A stretch of DNA of 64,000 bases from JAICMB01 sp963795935 (GCA_963795935.1 CAWCJO010000004.1:558001-622000); one strand, 5' to 3'. Counted from the stretch's first letter, positions 35,893-44,626 are shown. Program-made: numbers and translations. Notes: a model not told the origin generated them from the letters alone.

Positions 35893-36957
35893 CTATTTCC
35901 ACTCCGCGGTAAAGATATTGAATTCGTAGCGCTGCTCGGCAGCCTTGTCCGACGCGAAAACCAGCGTCTTGCCGTCCGGCGAGAATTCCGGGAACGCCGT
36001 GAACCCGCCGAAATCCGTCACCTGCTCGAGGCCGCTGCCGTCGGAATTGACCAGATACAGCTCGAACTTGCGCCCATCGCAATCGTGCTTGTTCGACGCG
36101 AAGAGAATCCGGCCTCCATCGGGCGTAAAGGTAGGCGCAAAGCTGGCACAACCGAAATTCGTGATCTGGCGGGCATTCTTTCCATCGCCATCCGCGACGA
36201 ACAACTCCATTTTCATCGGCGACGTCAAGTTGTCGGCGAGCAACTCGCGATAGCGCTTCTCCGTCTCGGGCGTCGAGGGGTGATTGGCGCGCCAGACCAG
36301 TTTCTTCCCGTCGCGGGAGAACACCGCGCCCCCATCGTAGCCCTCCGTTTTCGTGATCTGGCGCTTGTTGGATCCGTCCGAATTCATGGTCCAGAGGTCG
36401 AGATCGCCGGATTGCATCGACGTATACACGATCTTGCCGGTCCTCCAGTTCACGGTGGCTTCGGCGTCGTAGCCAGGGGCGCCGGCGAGCTTCTTTTCGA
36501 TTTTGCCGCCATCCGAAGCGAGGTAAATATCGTAGCCCGCGTAGACGGCCCAGACATAGCCTTTGCTGCGGTCGGCCGCGGGGGGGCAGGCGGGGGCGGC
36601 TTCGTGCGTCGATGCGTACAGGATGTGTTTATTGTCGGCCAGGAAGTAGCCGCAGGTGGTGCGGCCTTTGCCGGTCGAGACCATGTGGACGCCCGAGCCG
36701 TCGGCGTTCATGACGTAGATCTGGTCGCATTCGCGGCCGTCCCGCGTGGATTGGAAGATGAGCCGCTTGCCGTCCGGCCCCCAATACGCTTCGGCGTTCT
36801 GCCCGCCGAAGGTGAGCTGCCGGATATCGGCGAGATGATTTTGCGCCGCTGCCCCGAACGACCCGAGCGCAACGGCAAGGACCAGAATTCGGAATGTTGA
36901 ACCGGCGCCGCGTGGCGCCCACGCAGCGCGCGCGGGCCAGTGCGGCGAGACGGCCAC
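35893..36957 (-). CDS. TolB-like PD40 beta-propeller, secreted
   Basis: The mature protein is a PD40 propeller: DIRQLTFGGQNAEAYWGPDG, IYVMNADGSGVHMVST, RQITKTEGYDGGAVFSRDGK, ITNFGCASFAPTFTPDGG and VTDFGGFTAFPEFSPDGKT. A signal segment RILVLAVALGSFGAAAQ precedes it but has no ATG, so the start is unclear. I give the in-frame GTG at 36957, which lies inside a GC-rich direct repeat (36932-37039) that may have replaced the native start. No TolB N-terminal domain is present, so this is not Tol-Pal TolB. It is followed after one base by the thioesterase gene. Confidence 0.75.
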   Translation of the reverse strand: MAVSPHWPARAAWAPRGAGSTFRILVLAVALGSFGAAAQNHLADIRQLTFGGQNAEAYWGPDGKRLIFQSTRDGRECDQIYVMNADGSGVHMVSTGKGRTTCGYFLADNKHILYASTHEAAPACPPAADRSKGYVWAVYAGYDIYLASDGGKIEKKLAGAPGYDAEATVNWRTGKIVYTSMQSGDLDLWTMNSDGSNKRQITKTEGYDGGAVFSRDGKKLVWRANHPSTPETEKRYRELLADNLTSPMKMELFVADGDGKNARQITNFGCASFAPTFTPDGGRILFASNKHDCDGRKFELYLVNSDGSGLEQVTDFGGFTAFPEFSPDGKTLVFASDKAAEQRYEFNIFTAEWK

Positions 36958-37039
36958 GACCGCCGTGCGCGTGGGCGGACATGATGCGAGCGCGGATGCG
37001 GCGTAGGCGCACGCGGACCAGTGCGGCGAGGCGGCCGCG
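36932..37039. repeat. Imperfect direct repeat, two copies, GC-rich
   Basis: Copies at 36932-36957 and 37013-37039 share CCAGTGCGGCGAG followed by [A/G]CGGCC, 81 bp apart, within very GC-rich sequence. They sit between the carboxylesterase stop and the TolB-like signal peptide. Such a position suggests insertion of a small repeat element over the TolB-like start region. Confidence 0.5.
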
Positions 37040-37072
37040 GCCGCAACGCGCGGGGGCCGGGCGCAGGGACCT

Positions 37073-38605
37073 CTACTGCTTGCGTTGCGCGGCGAAGTGT
37101 TCATCCAGGAAGTCCAGAGCTTGCTTGTGCAGATCGGCAATGGGCTGCACGCGATCGCCGAGTTCGAGCGCTGTATCGCTGGAACGCTGGTAAGACGGCC
37201 ATCTCGGGAGGCCTTTGCCGTTGGGATCGCCAGTGGTCGCGAAATTGACCCAGTAGGAGGACATCATGTCCGCAAGTTTGCGGTCGGTGTCGTTGTAATT
37301 CCGCGGGCCGTTTGGCTCGAGGTTGTCGAAAACGTAGGCGATCTCGGAGGCGTGAAAAGCGCCGTAGCGTTCGCGGCCCGGTCCGGGCGCCACGCGGCTG
37401 AAGTAATAAAGATACGCTTTCGATTTGCCGGTTTTCGTCTCCAGGCGCGCCCAAGTGCGCATCTCCCACCCGAAGGTGACGTCGCGCAAGGAGGCGTAGA
37501 ACGATTCTTTCGCCTGTTCGTCGGTATCGGCCGGATAGACCTTAAGCGCTTTGTCGGCGTCCGCGCCGAAGCGCGCCCTGGCCTGCTCGGTAAAGAGCTG
37601 GGCATGCGCGGTTGCGGGCCAGGACGTCAGCGATTTGCCTTCATCGGCATTGGAACCGACGATGAGGGGCACATCGTTCTGCTTGCCTTCCTTGAAGATG
37701 GTGTAGACGTCGGTGGGGAGCATCCAACCGTCGACGTTGGGCGGGAAACTCGACCCGGCCGATGCCTTCAGAATCTCTTCGGCGGGTTTGGCGCGCAAGG
37801 CGGCGATGGAATCGGCGCCGGTCCCGTGGGCGAATCTAACTCCCGTCTCTTCCACTTGCGACAGCGTCTTCATGGGCCCGAAGGCGCCGCCGCTTTCGCC
37901 GATGGCGCGTTGGAACAGCCCGCGCGCGAGCGGCGTGGCCATGAGGTAATTGACACTCCATGACCCGGCCGATTCGCCGAAAATAGTGACGCGTTTGGGG
38001 TCGCCGCCGAAGGCCGCGATGTTTTTCTGCACCCATTCGAGCGCGGCAATCTGGTCGAGAAAGGCGTAGTTGCCGGAGGCGTTGCGGTCCGATTCCTTGG
38101 TCAGCTCGGGATGCGCGAGGAAGCCGAAGACCCCCAGGCGGTAGTTGATGGTGACCAGGACGACGCCCTTCTTGGCCAGCGCTTCGCCGTCGTAGGTGGG
38201 CGTGGAGCCGGACCCGCGCGTGAGGGCGCCGCCGTGAATCCAGACCATGACGGGGCGGCGGTCGCGGGCGGAACGCCCCGCGGTCCAGACGTTGAGGTAG
38301 AGGCAATCCTCCGACATCGGTTCGGGTTCGCGGTAATAGAGCGAGCTCTTCGAGTACGGCGTCTGCATGCAGATGGGCGAAAACTTGGTGGTTTCCCGAA
38401 CATCGGTCCAGGAGACCGGCGCCTTGGGAGCTTTCCAGCGCAGGTCGCCGATGGGCGGCGCGGCGTAGGGGATCCCCTTGTAGACGCGGACCGCGGGATC
38501 GGTTCCGGGGGCGCCCGAAACGGGGCCGTTCGCGGTGCGGACGGGATCGGTGGCGGCGAAGCAAGCGAGACTGGATGCGAAGAGCATAACGGGAATCAGA
38601 CGCAT
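37073..38605 (-). CDS. Type B carboxylesterase/lipase, secreted
   Basis: The 510-residue protein starts with a signal peptide (MRLIPVMLFASSLACFAA). It shows the carboxylesterase B signature: YKGIPYAAPPIGDLRWKAP, MSEDCLYLNVW, oxyanion region VMVWIHGGALTRGSGS, nucleophile VTIFGESAGSWSVNYLM, acid in VGSNADEGKSL and histidine in YGAFHASEIAYVF. These form the Ser-Glu-His triad of an alpha/beta hydrolase. It would cleave esters outside the cytoplasm; substrate unknown. It follows tsaD by 17 bp on the same strand and precedes the TolB-like gene. Confidence 0.92.
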   Translation of the reverse strand: MRLIPVMLFASSLACFAATDPVRTANGPVSGAPGTDPAVRVYKGIPYAAPPIGDLRWKAPKAPVSWTDVRETTKFSPICMQTPYSKSSLYYREPEPMSEDCLYLNVWTAGRSARDRRPVMVWIHGGALTRGSGSTPTYDGEALAKKGVVLVTINYRLGVFGFLAHPELTKESDRNASGNYAFLDQIAALEWVQKNIAAFGGDPKRVTIFGESAGSWSVNYLMATPLARGLFQRAIGESGGAFGPMKTLSQVEETGVRFAHGTGADSIAALRAKPAEEILKASAGSSFPPNVDGWMLPTDVYTIFKEGKQNDVPLIVGSNADEGKSLTSWPATAHAQLFTEQARARFGADADKALKVYPADTDEQAKESFYASLRDVTFGWEMRTWARLETKTGKSKAYLYYFSRVAPGPGRERYGAFHASEIAYVFDNLEPNGPRNYNDTDRKLADMMSSYWVNFATTGDPNGKGLPRWPSYQRSSDTALELGDRVQPIADLHKQALDFLDEHFAAQRKQ

Positions 38606-38622
38606 AGAGTGATGTTATAACG

Positions 38623-39696
38623 TCACGCCAGGGCCAGGTTCGGTTGGGCGCGGAGGTCGAAATCGGCAAACTCGGCGCGCTTGTATTTCGGGATCGCGGC
38701 GGCGGCGATCATGGCGGCGTTGTCGGTGGAGAGGCCGGGCGTCGGGAAAAAGACGGGGTAAGGCAAAGTGGCGGCGTTGGCGGCGTGGCGCAAACCGGTG
38801 TTGCAGGCGACGCCCCCCGAAATGATCATGGATCGCGCGCCGATTTCTTCGGCTGCGGCGATGGAGCGCTTGAGCAGCTCGTCGATGACGGTTTTCTGAA
38901 AAGAAGCCAGCAGGTCGAGCGTCGGTTGCGGCGTGGCGCGGAGGTAATCTTCCGTTGTTGGATCGACGAGTTTGCGGCGCGCTTCGATTTCGGAGCCCAT
39001 GTCGCGCTGCTCGACCCAGCGGAGGACGGCGGTTTTCAGGCCGCTGAAGCTGAAATCGAGCGCGTTGCCTTTCATTTTGGCGGATGTGAATTTAATGCCG
39101 CGCGGATCGCCATGCACGGCGAGCTGGTCGACGATGGGGCCGCCGGGGTAGCCGAATCCAAGCAGCTTGGCGACCTTATCGAAAGCTTCGCCGGCGGCAT
39201 CGTCGCGTGTTTTGCCGAGCAGGCGATAGGAGAAACCTTCGCGAACTTCGAACAGATGGGTGTGACCGCCGCTGACGACCAGGGCGAGCGCGGGATAGGC
39301 GATTCGCTCGCCGGTCTCCAGGACGACAGCGTGGATGTGGCCTTCAATGTGGTTGACGGCGATGAGCGGAATGCCGCGCGCGAAGCAGATGGATTTGGCG
39401 TAGGTGATTCCGACCAGGAGCGAGCCGGCGAGACCGGGGCCTTGGGTGACGGCGATGGCGGAGATGTCGTCCCAACTCGCGCCGGCTTCTTCGAGCGCGG
39501 CGCGGACGACGGGAACGATGGCCCTGAGATGCTCGCGCGAGGCCAGCTCGGGAACGACGCCGCCATACTTGGAGTGAGTGGCGAGCTGCGAGGCGACCAC
39601 GGAGCTCAGCAGGCGCGGCCGGACCTGCGCGGAGTCGTCCGCGACGACGGCCGCGGCCGTCTCATCGCAGGAGGATTCGATGCCGAGGATTCTCAC
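38623..39696 (-). CDS. tsaD: tRNA N6-adenosine threonylcarbamoyltransferase
   Basis: A GTG start at 39696 preceded by AAGGA gives VRILGIESSCDETAAAVV, the canonical TsaD opening, and 357 residues. The metal site is AVNHIEGHIHAVV (His-x3-His). Other motifs: TQGPGLAGSLLVGITYAK, LALVVSGGHTHLF, KLLGFGYPGGPIVDQLA, DFSFSGLKTAVL, IISGGVACNTGLR and PGLSTDNAAMIA. It transfers threonylcarbamoyl to A37 of ANN-decoding tRNAs together with TsaB/TsaE, which are not in the window. It is divergent from queA, another tRNA-modification gene, with only 21 bp between the starts. Confidence 0.95.
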   Translation of the reverse strand: MRILGIESSCDETAAAVVADDSAQVRPRLLSSVVASQLATHSKYGGVVPELASREHLRAIVPVVRAALEEAGASWDDISAIAVTQGPGLAGSLLVGITYAKSICFARGIPLIAVNHIEGHIHAVVLETGERIAYPALALVVSGGHTHLFEVREGFSYRLLGKTRDDAAGEAFDKVAKLLGFGYPGGPIVDQLAVHGDPRGIKFTSAKMKGNALDFSFSGLKTAVLRWVEQRDMGSEIEARRKLVDPTTEDYLRATPQPTLDLLASFQKTVIDELLKRSIAAAEEIGARSMIISGGVACNTGLRHAANAATLPYPVFFPTPGLSTDNAAMIAAAAIPKYKRAEFADFDLRAQPNLALA

Positions 39697-39717
39697 GATC
39701 CTTATTGTATGGCCGGA

Positions 39718-40763
39718 ATGACGTTGGATTTGGCGGAATTCGATTACGAGCTGCCGGAAGCGGCCATCGCGCAGGAGCCGCTGGCGGACCGCGCGGCTTC
39801 GCGAATGCTGGTCCTGTATCGCCAGGAACGGCGTTGGGAAGACCGCGCCTTTCGCGAGTTTCCGCAATTCCTGCGCGCGGGCGATTGCCTGGTATTGAAC
39901 GATTCCAAAGTATTTCCATCGCGGCTGTTCGGGCATCGCGCCGGAGTTCATGCGCTGCCGGTGGGGAAAAACAATCCCAAGCGGAGGGAGAACCTGTCGG
40001 GGCGCGTGGAAGTTTTTCTGCTGCGGCCGGTATCGAGCGACGAGTTGACGTGGGAAGCGCTGGTGCGGCCGGGGCGGAAGATGCGAACCGGGGAGCGCAT
40101 CGTCTTCGAGGGGGATCTGGAAGCGGAAATCGTGAGCCGCGGCGAGTATGGAGAGCGGAAATTGCGTTTCGCGGCGGAAAGTCGCGTCGCTTCGAAAATA
40201 GAACAATTCGGGCACGTCCCTTTGCCGCCTTATATCAAGCGAGCGGATCGGGCGGAGGACCGGGAACGTTACCAAACTGTTTTCGCAAAGGAGAAGGGAT
40301 CGGTGGCGGCGCCGACGGCGGGGCTGCATTTCACGCCGGAGATCCTGGAGGAGTGCCGCGCGGCGGGGGCGGAGATCGTTTATATCACGCTGCATGTGGG
40401 GTTGGGAACCTTCCAATCTGTACGGTCCAATGTGTTGCATTCGGAGCGCTTCGTGGTCGGCGAGGCAAGTGGCGCACGCATTGCGCGGCGCGCCGCGGCG
40501 GGTGTGCGTGGGGACGACCAGCGTGCGGGCGCTCGAAAGCGCCGCGCGGGGAAAGGCGGGCGAGACGGACCTGTTCATACGGCCGGGTTTTGAGTTTCGA
40601 GCGCACGGACGCGATGCTCACGAATTTTCATTTGCCGCGATCGAGCTTGCTGATGCTGGTGTGCGCGTTCGCGGGAACGGATTTCGTTTTAGCGGCGTAT
40701 CGGCACGCGGTGGAATCGGGATATCGATTTTACTCATACGGCGATTGCATGCTGATTTTGTAG
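39718..40763 (+). CDS. queA: S-adenosylmethionine:tRNA ribosyltransferase-isomerase, two frameshifts
   Basis: I start at the ATG at 39718 (MTLDLAEFDYELPEAAIAQ); the ATG at 39709 is also possible. QueA motifs follow: LADRAASRMLVL, CLVLNDSKVFPSRLFG, VRPGRKMRTGERI, HVPLPPYIKRAD, KGSVAAPTAGLHFTPEIL and ITLHVGLGTFQSV. Extra bases near 40490 and 40600 move the frame to VCVGTTSVRALESAARG and then RTDAMLTNFHLPRSSLLML, ending GYRFYSYGDCMLIL. Corrected length is about 347 residues, normal for QueA. It makes epoxyqueuosine in tRNA. All conserved regions survive, so the shifts are probably read errors. It ends 1 bp before the convergent glycosyltransferase stop. Confidence 0.9.
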
Positions 40764-40764
40764 G

Positions 40765-41769
40765 TTAGTTCAGGAACTTCAGCCAGGCCTGCGCGCCCTG
40801 ATGGTTATGCGCGGCGAGGGCGGCGTAGCCTTCGGCGGGGGCGTGCGGATCGGCGAGCAAGGCGCGTCCGACGCGGGCGATATCGAGGACGTCGTCGGCT
40901 TTGGCCTGCCAATGAGGCGGCGTCCAATCGATGGCGCCGGAGACGACGGAGGGGACGCCTTCGGCGATGCCGTCGGCGGTGACCATATTGAAGGATTCGG
41001 TGTAACTGGGCTGCAGGAGGAGGTGCATGTGCGCGGCGATCTGGCGGAATTTCGGCCAGGCCTGCCAGCCGTTTTGCACGATGGCGACGCCGGGGACGCC
41101 GTGGAGCAGGGCGTTGACGGAGCGGAGAACGGTATCGCCGCCGCCTTCGGTGCGTCCGGCGGAAACCCACAGCTCCAGGTTGGCTTTGTAGGCGCGCGCG
41201 ATGGCGAGGGCGGCTCCGGCGGCGCTCATGAAATTCTTGAGCGGGCGCGTGGCTCCGAAAGCTCCGATGCGCAGCGTGCCGCTTTTGAACGCGGGCGTGG
41301 GACGCGGGGGCGCGTCGAGGTAATAGAGATTGGGGAGATGGAGGCAGGGAGCGCCGTACGCGGCTGTGATCCAGTTGCAGAATTTCGCGCTGTTGGCGGC
41401 GAGGTGAAAGCGGTTGGAACCCATTTCGATTTCCATGCCTTCGCGGACGAGCTTGACGCCGTTGGAATCGGCCTGCAGGAAGCCGACGTTGGAATGGCAG
41501 TTGACGGCGAATCGGGTGAAGGGGAATTCGGCGAGCAATTTCTGAATGTCGGGCGAGGGAATCCAGGGGGCGGAGACGACGACGTGCGTGGCGGGGCGCT
41601 CGCGGAGGCGGGCGGCGAGATCGTTGGCCTGCAAGATGGGCCAGACTTCGACGTCGACGCCGAGGCGGCTCAGGACCTTGCAGGTGTTGAGCGCGGAGAC
41701 GCCGAGGCCGATGTGGCTGATATTCTTGTTCGCCGCGAAGTTTTTATATGCCAGGATGAGTTTGCTCAT
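40765..41769 (-). CDS. Glycosyltransferase (GT4-like, group 1)
   Basis: The 334-residue protein has the two-domain GT-B layout. The N-terminal part reads MSKLILAYKNFAANKNISHI, GLGVSALNTCKVLSRLGVDV, and HVVVSAPWIPSPDIQKLL. The C-terminal part has a nucleotide-sugar region with LRIGAFGATRPLKNFMSAAG and QPSYTESFNMVTADGIAEGV, the E-x7-E type motif of GT4 enzymes (FNMVTADGIAEGVPSVVSG). Donor and acceptor are unknown. No other cell-wall or polysaccharide gene is adjacent. No membrane segment is seen. Confidence 0.75.
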   Translation of the reverse strand: MSKLILAYKNFAANKNISHIGLGVSALNTCKVLSRLGVDVEVWPILQANDLAARLRERPATHVVVSAPWIPSPDIQKLLAEFPFTRFAVNCHSNVGFLQADSNGVKLVREGMEIEMGSNRFHLAANSAKFCNWITAAYGAPCLHLPNLYYLDAPPRPTPAFKSGTLRIGAFGATRPLKNFMSAAGAALAIARAYKANLELWVSAGRTEGGGDTVLRSVNALLHGVPGVAIVQNGWQAWPKFRQIAAHMHLLLQPSYTESFNMVTADGIAEGVPSVVSGAIDWTPPHWQAKADDVLDIARVGRALLADPHAPAEGYAALAAHNHQGAQAWLKFLN

Positions 41770-42093
41770 GGGTTCTGTTCTCTGGCTTCAGCGTAGAGGC
41801 GGGGTGCGCGGATGGCGGGCGGGGGTGGGGGTAAGTGGTTGGGAGCAGGGGAGATTGGGAGGTGAGAAAAATGGGAACGGCGAGCGTGGGGGCGCGATTT
41901 AAGAACGCCGGGGGCGAGGTTCGGTTTGCTCGAGCCGCCGGTGGTCCCCGCCTGAAGCGCGGCGCCATTTCTAGGGTAGGGCGTGTTACGGCCAAGGGGC
42001 GTCGATAACAGACCGGGCGATCTTGTCTTGTGAAAGGGCTATACTGTCGGGCCGTTGCGCTGCCCCGCTCTCGAACTGCACCAGAGTGGTGCG
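41770..42093. other. Intergenic stretch upstream of the ribbon-helix-helix module
   Basis: This stretch holds a purine-rich tract (GGCGGGCGGGGGTGGGGGTA near 41816-41836) with a few G-runs, upstream of the glycosyltransferase gene. On the plus strand TTGTCTTGTGAAAGGGCTATACTGTC (42022-42047; last part TATACT) could be a promoter for the downstream module. No gene is supported. Confidence 0.35.
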
Positions 42094-42125
42094 CTTGATA
42101 TCTTAGGTGCTTGATATCTTAGGTG
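42094..42125 (+). promoter_or_regulatory. Perfect 16-bp tandem repeat upstream of the ribbon-helix-helix gene, possible operator
   Basis: CTTGATATCTTAGGTG occurs twice back to back with no spacer (42094-42109 and 42110-42125), ending one base before the ATG. Ribbon-helix-helix repressors often bind short tandem sites overlapping their own start. A spacer-free repeat with an internal GATATC fits that. Binding is inferred only. Confidence 0.5.
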
Positions 42126-42126
42126 T

Positions 42127-42434
42127 ATGAAGCAGCCCGTCCAAGACTCGCAAGCGAACAACGCCGTCTGTTCGCCAGAACGTTACGATTCCGGCTCGAC
42201 TGGCGATTGAAGTCGAGCGTGTGGCCAAGAGAAGGCATCTTACGATGAGCCGGGCGCTGGTTGTGCTTGCGCAACGCGGAGTGGAAGCTGAAGCGGCAGC
42301 GCGCGACAACCTCAATGCGACTTATCGCCGGTTCATATCCGAGGCCGAATCCGGACCGTAAGGGCGAGGCGGGAAAAGATTTGATGCGGGCAATCTTCGG
42401 AAAGAACCCCATTGCCGAAGATTCGATTCTCTAA
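42127..42434 (+). CDS. Ribbon-helix-helix (CopG-like) DNA-binding protein, two frameshifts
   Basis: The ATG lies one base after the tandem repeat, but its own frame stops after 27 codons. Removing one base right after ATG gives MSSPSKTRKRTTPSVRQ then NVTIPARLAIEVERVAKRRH and LTMSRALVVLAQRGVEAEA, a clear ribbon-helix-helix: a beta strand (VTIPARL) and two helices. A second extra base near 42355 is needed to avoid the TAA at 42359-42361 and join FISEAESDRKGEAGKDLMRA to IFGKNPIAEDSIL, ending at 42434. Corrected length is about 102 residues. It is probably an antitoxin-type autoregulator. Too broken to appear as a plain open reading frame. Confidence 0.6.
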
Positions 42435-42594
42435 TCTGCCCCGAAATGTCTGGGGGCACATTCTCGCGCGCGTGGCGGAGCGCCAGATCTCACGCGAAGA
42501 TCTTCGTCGCCTGCAGGAATGGGAGGACGGCGATTGGTACAAAGATTTCGGATCGTTTATGGTCCGCGGTTCCGGCGAGTTTCCAGGAAGTTGA
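42412..42594 (+). CDS. Small protein overlapping the ribbon-helix-helix gene, C-terminus apparently lost
   Basis: A TTG start at 42412 gives 60 residues: MPKIRFSNLPRNVWGHILAR, VAERQISREDLRRLQEW, EDGDWYKDFGSFMVRGSGEF. I recall a small bacterial protein family with this sequence pattern (VWxHLLxRVxERxI ... DGDWYKDFGSF ... GSGxxPKTVL) but have no assigned function for it. Here it ends abruptly at GSGEFPGS, overlapping by 38 bp the end of the convergent gene, so the usual tail is missing. The 23-bp overlap with the previous gene suggests one two-gene module. Confidence 0.5.
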   Translation: MPKIRFSNLPRNVWGHILARVAERQISREDLRRLQEWEDGDWYKDFGSFMVRGSGEFPGS

Positions 42595-43402
42595 ATCCCC
42601 GGGTCAGGGCTTTTTCGGCGGTTCGGTCGGCTTCGGCGGAGTCGTCTTCGGCGCCGTACTTGATTACGGTGTCGCTCTTGAACTGTTTATAGTCTTCGTA
42701 CTTGACGACTTCTTTGATCTTCTGCGGGCCCTCTTTGAAATTTAGGGTGTCGTTGGCGATGGTGTAGGTCGGGAACCAGTATTTTCCATCGACTTGCTGG
42801 CGATAGGTTTCGAACTTGGGGTATTGGTCGTTGGAATTCTTTTTCAGGAGTCCGATGCCGCGGCCGTAGGTTTTTACGATCTGCAGGTCTTTGTCGTCGA
42901 CCCAGATTTCGCCTTCGAAATAGCGCTTGCCTTGCTCCATCTTTTTCGGCTTGATGGCGAAGACGTAGCAGGGGATCTCGTCAAGCTGCTCGCGGCCGAG
43001 ATAGCGAATGTAATAGAGCGGCACTTCATCGGTTGTGAGCACGAAGGGCTGGATGTCGCGAAGGTCCTGCTCGTCCTCCGGGGTCATGATGATGTGTTCC
43101 AGTTTATTCACGGGCGCGTAGACGACATGCTCGGCGCGCTTGCCTTCCGGCGAGAAGATGATGTCGGAGACGATCTCATATCTCCCGGCGGTGGGATTGC
43201 CGCCGTCGTCGAGCTCCTCGATTTTGGCTGTCTGCCGGTAGGTGTAGTTGCCGCGCGCATGGGCGAATTCCGTCTCCTTGGCCGCGAACTTCGCGACGAT
43301 GTCCGGGATTTGGCTGTCGGGAGGGTCGGGCAGGGAAGCTGCGAAGGAAAGGGGGACAAAAGAAGCGCCGCAGAACAGCGCCGCCGTGGCCAGTTTAAGC
43401 AT
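42557..43402 (-). CDS. Secreted protein resembling the LolA-like outer-membrane lipoprotein-sorting fold
   Basis: The 281-residue protein starts with a signal peptide (MLKLATAALFCGASFVPLSFA). The mature part is beta-rich with NYTYRQTAKIEELDDGG, GRYEIVSDIIFSPEGKRA, IPCYVFAIKPKKMEQGKRYF, EGEIWVDDKDLQIVKTYGRG and KYWFPTYTIANDTLNF. The pattern of a modelled coat-like sheet with EGEIWVD..LQIVK resembles LolA/DUF4292-type carriers, which I offer as a likely fold only. The C-terminal 40 residues are charged. Function unknown. Confidence 0.7.
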   Translation of the reverse strand: MLKLATAALFCGASFVPLSFAASLPDPPDSQIPDIVAKFAAKETEFAHARGNYTYRQTAKIEELDDGGNPTAGRYEIVSDIIFSPEGKRAEHVVYAPVNKLEHIIMTPEDEQDLRDIQPFVLTTDEVPLYYIRYLGREQLDEIPCYVFAIKPKKMEQGKRYFEGEIWVDDKDLQIVKTYGRGIGLLKKNSNDQYPKFETYRQQVDGKYWFPTYTIANDTLNFKEGPQKIKEVVKYEDYKQFKSDTVIKYGAEDDSAEADRTAEKALTRGFNFLETRRNRGP

Positions 43403-43450
43403 GGTGGTTCTCAGTTCTTTTATTTTAGCAGCGAGCGAGCTTCCCTAGCT

Positions 43451-44626
43451 TCAGCTCAAGATCTGCTTGGCGATGGTCAGCTTCTGCATGTTGCTGGTGC
43501 CCTCGTAAATGCGCCCGATCTTGGCGTCGCGATAGAGCTTCTCGACGGGATAGTCCTTCGTGAAGCCTACTCCTCCGAAGATTTCGACGGCGCGCGATGC
43601 CGTTGCTTCCGCGATTTGCGAAGCGAAATACTTGGCCATCGCGGCTTCGGTTACAAAGGGCAGGCCGGCATCGCGGAGGCGCGCGGCGTTGTAGACGAGG
43701 AGGCGGGAGGCTTCGACCTCGGTTGCCATTTGCGCCAATTCGAACTGGACGCCCTGGAACTCGGCGATGGGCTTGCCGAACTGGCGTCGTTCCTTGGCAT
43801 ACGCGATGGAATGATGGAGCGCGCCCTGGGCGAGGCCGGTCATTTGAGCCCCGATGGCAATGCGGCCTTCGTTGAGGGTCTCGATCGCGATTTTGTAGCC
43901 TTTTCCTACTTCGCCCAACACGTTCGACGCCGGGACGGGGCAGTCGTCGAGGATCAGCTCGCACGTGGAGGAGGCGCGAATGCCGAGTTTGTCCTCTTTT
44001 TTGCCGACCTGGAAACCGGGAAATTCGCGTTCGACGAGGAAGCAGGCGATACCGCGATAGCCCGCGGTGGGATCGGCGTTGGCGAAGAGCAGGAAGAGTC
44101 CGGCTTCGGCGGCGTTGGTGATCCAAAGCTTGCGTCCGGTGATGCGCCAGCGATCGCCGTCGCGCGCGGCGCGCGTTGTCAACGCAAAAGCGTCGGAGCC
44201 GGAACCGGCTTCGGATAGCGCAAAGGAAGCGACCATGTCGCGCGCCAGCTTGGGCAAATAGCGGGACTTCTGATCGTCGTTGCCCCAGCGCAGAAGGACG
44301 TTATTGGCGATGGTGTTCTGAACGTCGGCGATGACGGCGGCGGCGGGATCGACCTCCGCGAGCGCCTCGATGGCGAGCACGGAGAGAAAGAAATTTCCGC
44401 CCTGGCCGCCGAACTCTTCCGGGATTTCGATGCCCATCAGCCCGAGCTCGAACATTTCGCGCAGCAGTTCCTTGCGAAACACGCCGGCGTCGTCCATGGC
44501 GCGGACGTGGGGCGCGATGCGCTCGCGCGCGAACCTGCGGACGACGTCGCGGAACATCGCCTCTTCTTCGCCGAGGACGGTCAAGGGAGCGCCCGAGCTT
44601 CGAAGTTTTTCCGTAGCGGTGGCCAT
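43451..44626 (-). CDS. Acyl-CoA dehydrogenase
   Basis: Start is the ATG at 44626 (MATATEKLRSSGAPLTVLGE), 391 residues. FAD/substrate motifs: MGIEIPEEFGGQGGNFFLSV, SFALSEAGSGSDAFALTTRA (acyl-CoA dehydrogenase signature 1), WITNAAEAGLFLLFANAD, QFGKPIAEFQGVQFELAQM and IGRIYEGTSNMQKLTIAK with the catalytic Glu in YEGT. It oxidises an acyl-CoA to enoyl-CoA and passes electrons to ETF. Chain length cannot be read from sequence. It is divergent from the small gene/amidase operon. Confidence 0.95.
   Translation of the reverse strand: MATATEKLRSSGAPLTVLGEEEAMFRDVVRRFARERIAPHVRAMDDAGVFRKELLREMFELGLMGIEIPEEFGGQGGNFFLSVLAIEALAEVDPAAAVIADVQNTIANNVLLRWGNDDQKSRYLPKLARDMVASFALSEAGSGSDAFALTTRAARDGDRWRITGRKLWITNAAEAGLFLLFANADPTAGYRGIACFLVEREFPGFQVGKKEDKLGIRASSTCELILDDCPVPASNVLGEVGKGYKIAIETLNEGRIAIGAQMTGLAQGALHHSIAYAKERRQFGKPIAEFQGVQFELAQMATEVEASRLLVYNAARLRDAGLPFVTEAAMAKYFASQIAEATASRAVEIFGGVGFTKDYPVEKLYRDAKIGRIYEGTSNMQKLTIAKQILS

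Noticed and set aside
35662..36900. A 412-residue plus-strand frame opposite the TolB-like gene
   Set aside because: The minus strand encodes recognisable PD40 repeats; the plus-strand frame is rich in Arg/Val/Ala shadow sequence.
38644..39717. A long plus-strand extension upstream of queA
   Set aside because: It is antisense to tsaD, whose motifs are unmistakable; the QueA family starts at MTLDLAEFDYELPE.
41816..41836. G-rich tract as a G-quadruplex regulator
   Set aside because: It has uneven G-runs and no supporting context; common by chance in DNA this rich in GC.
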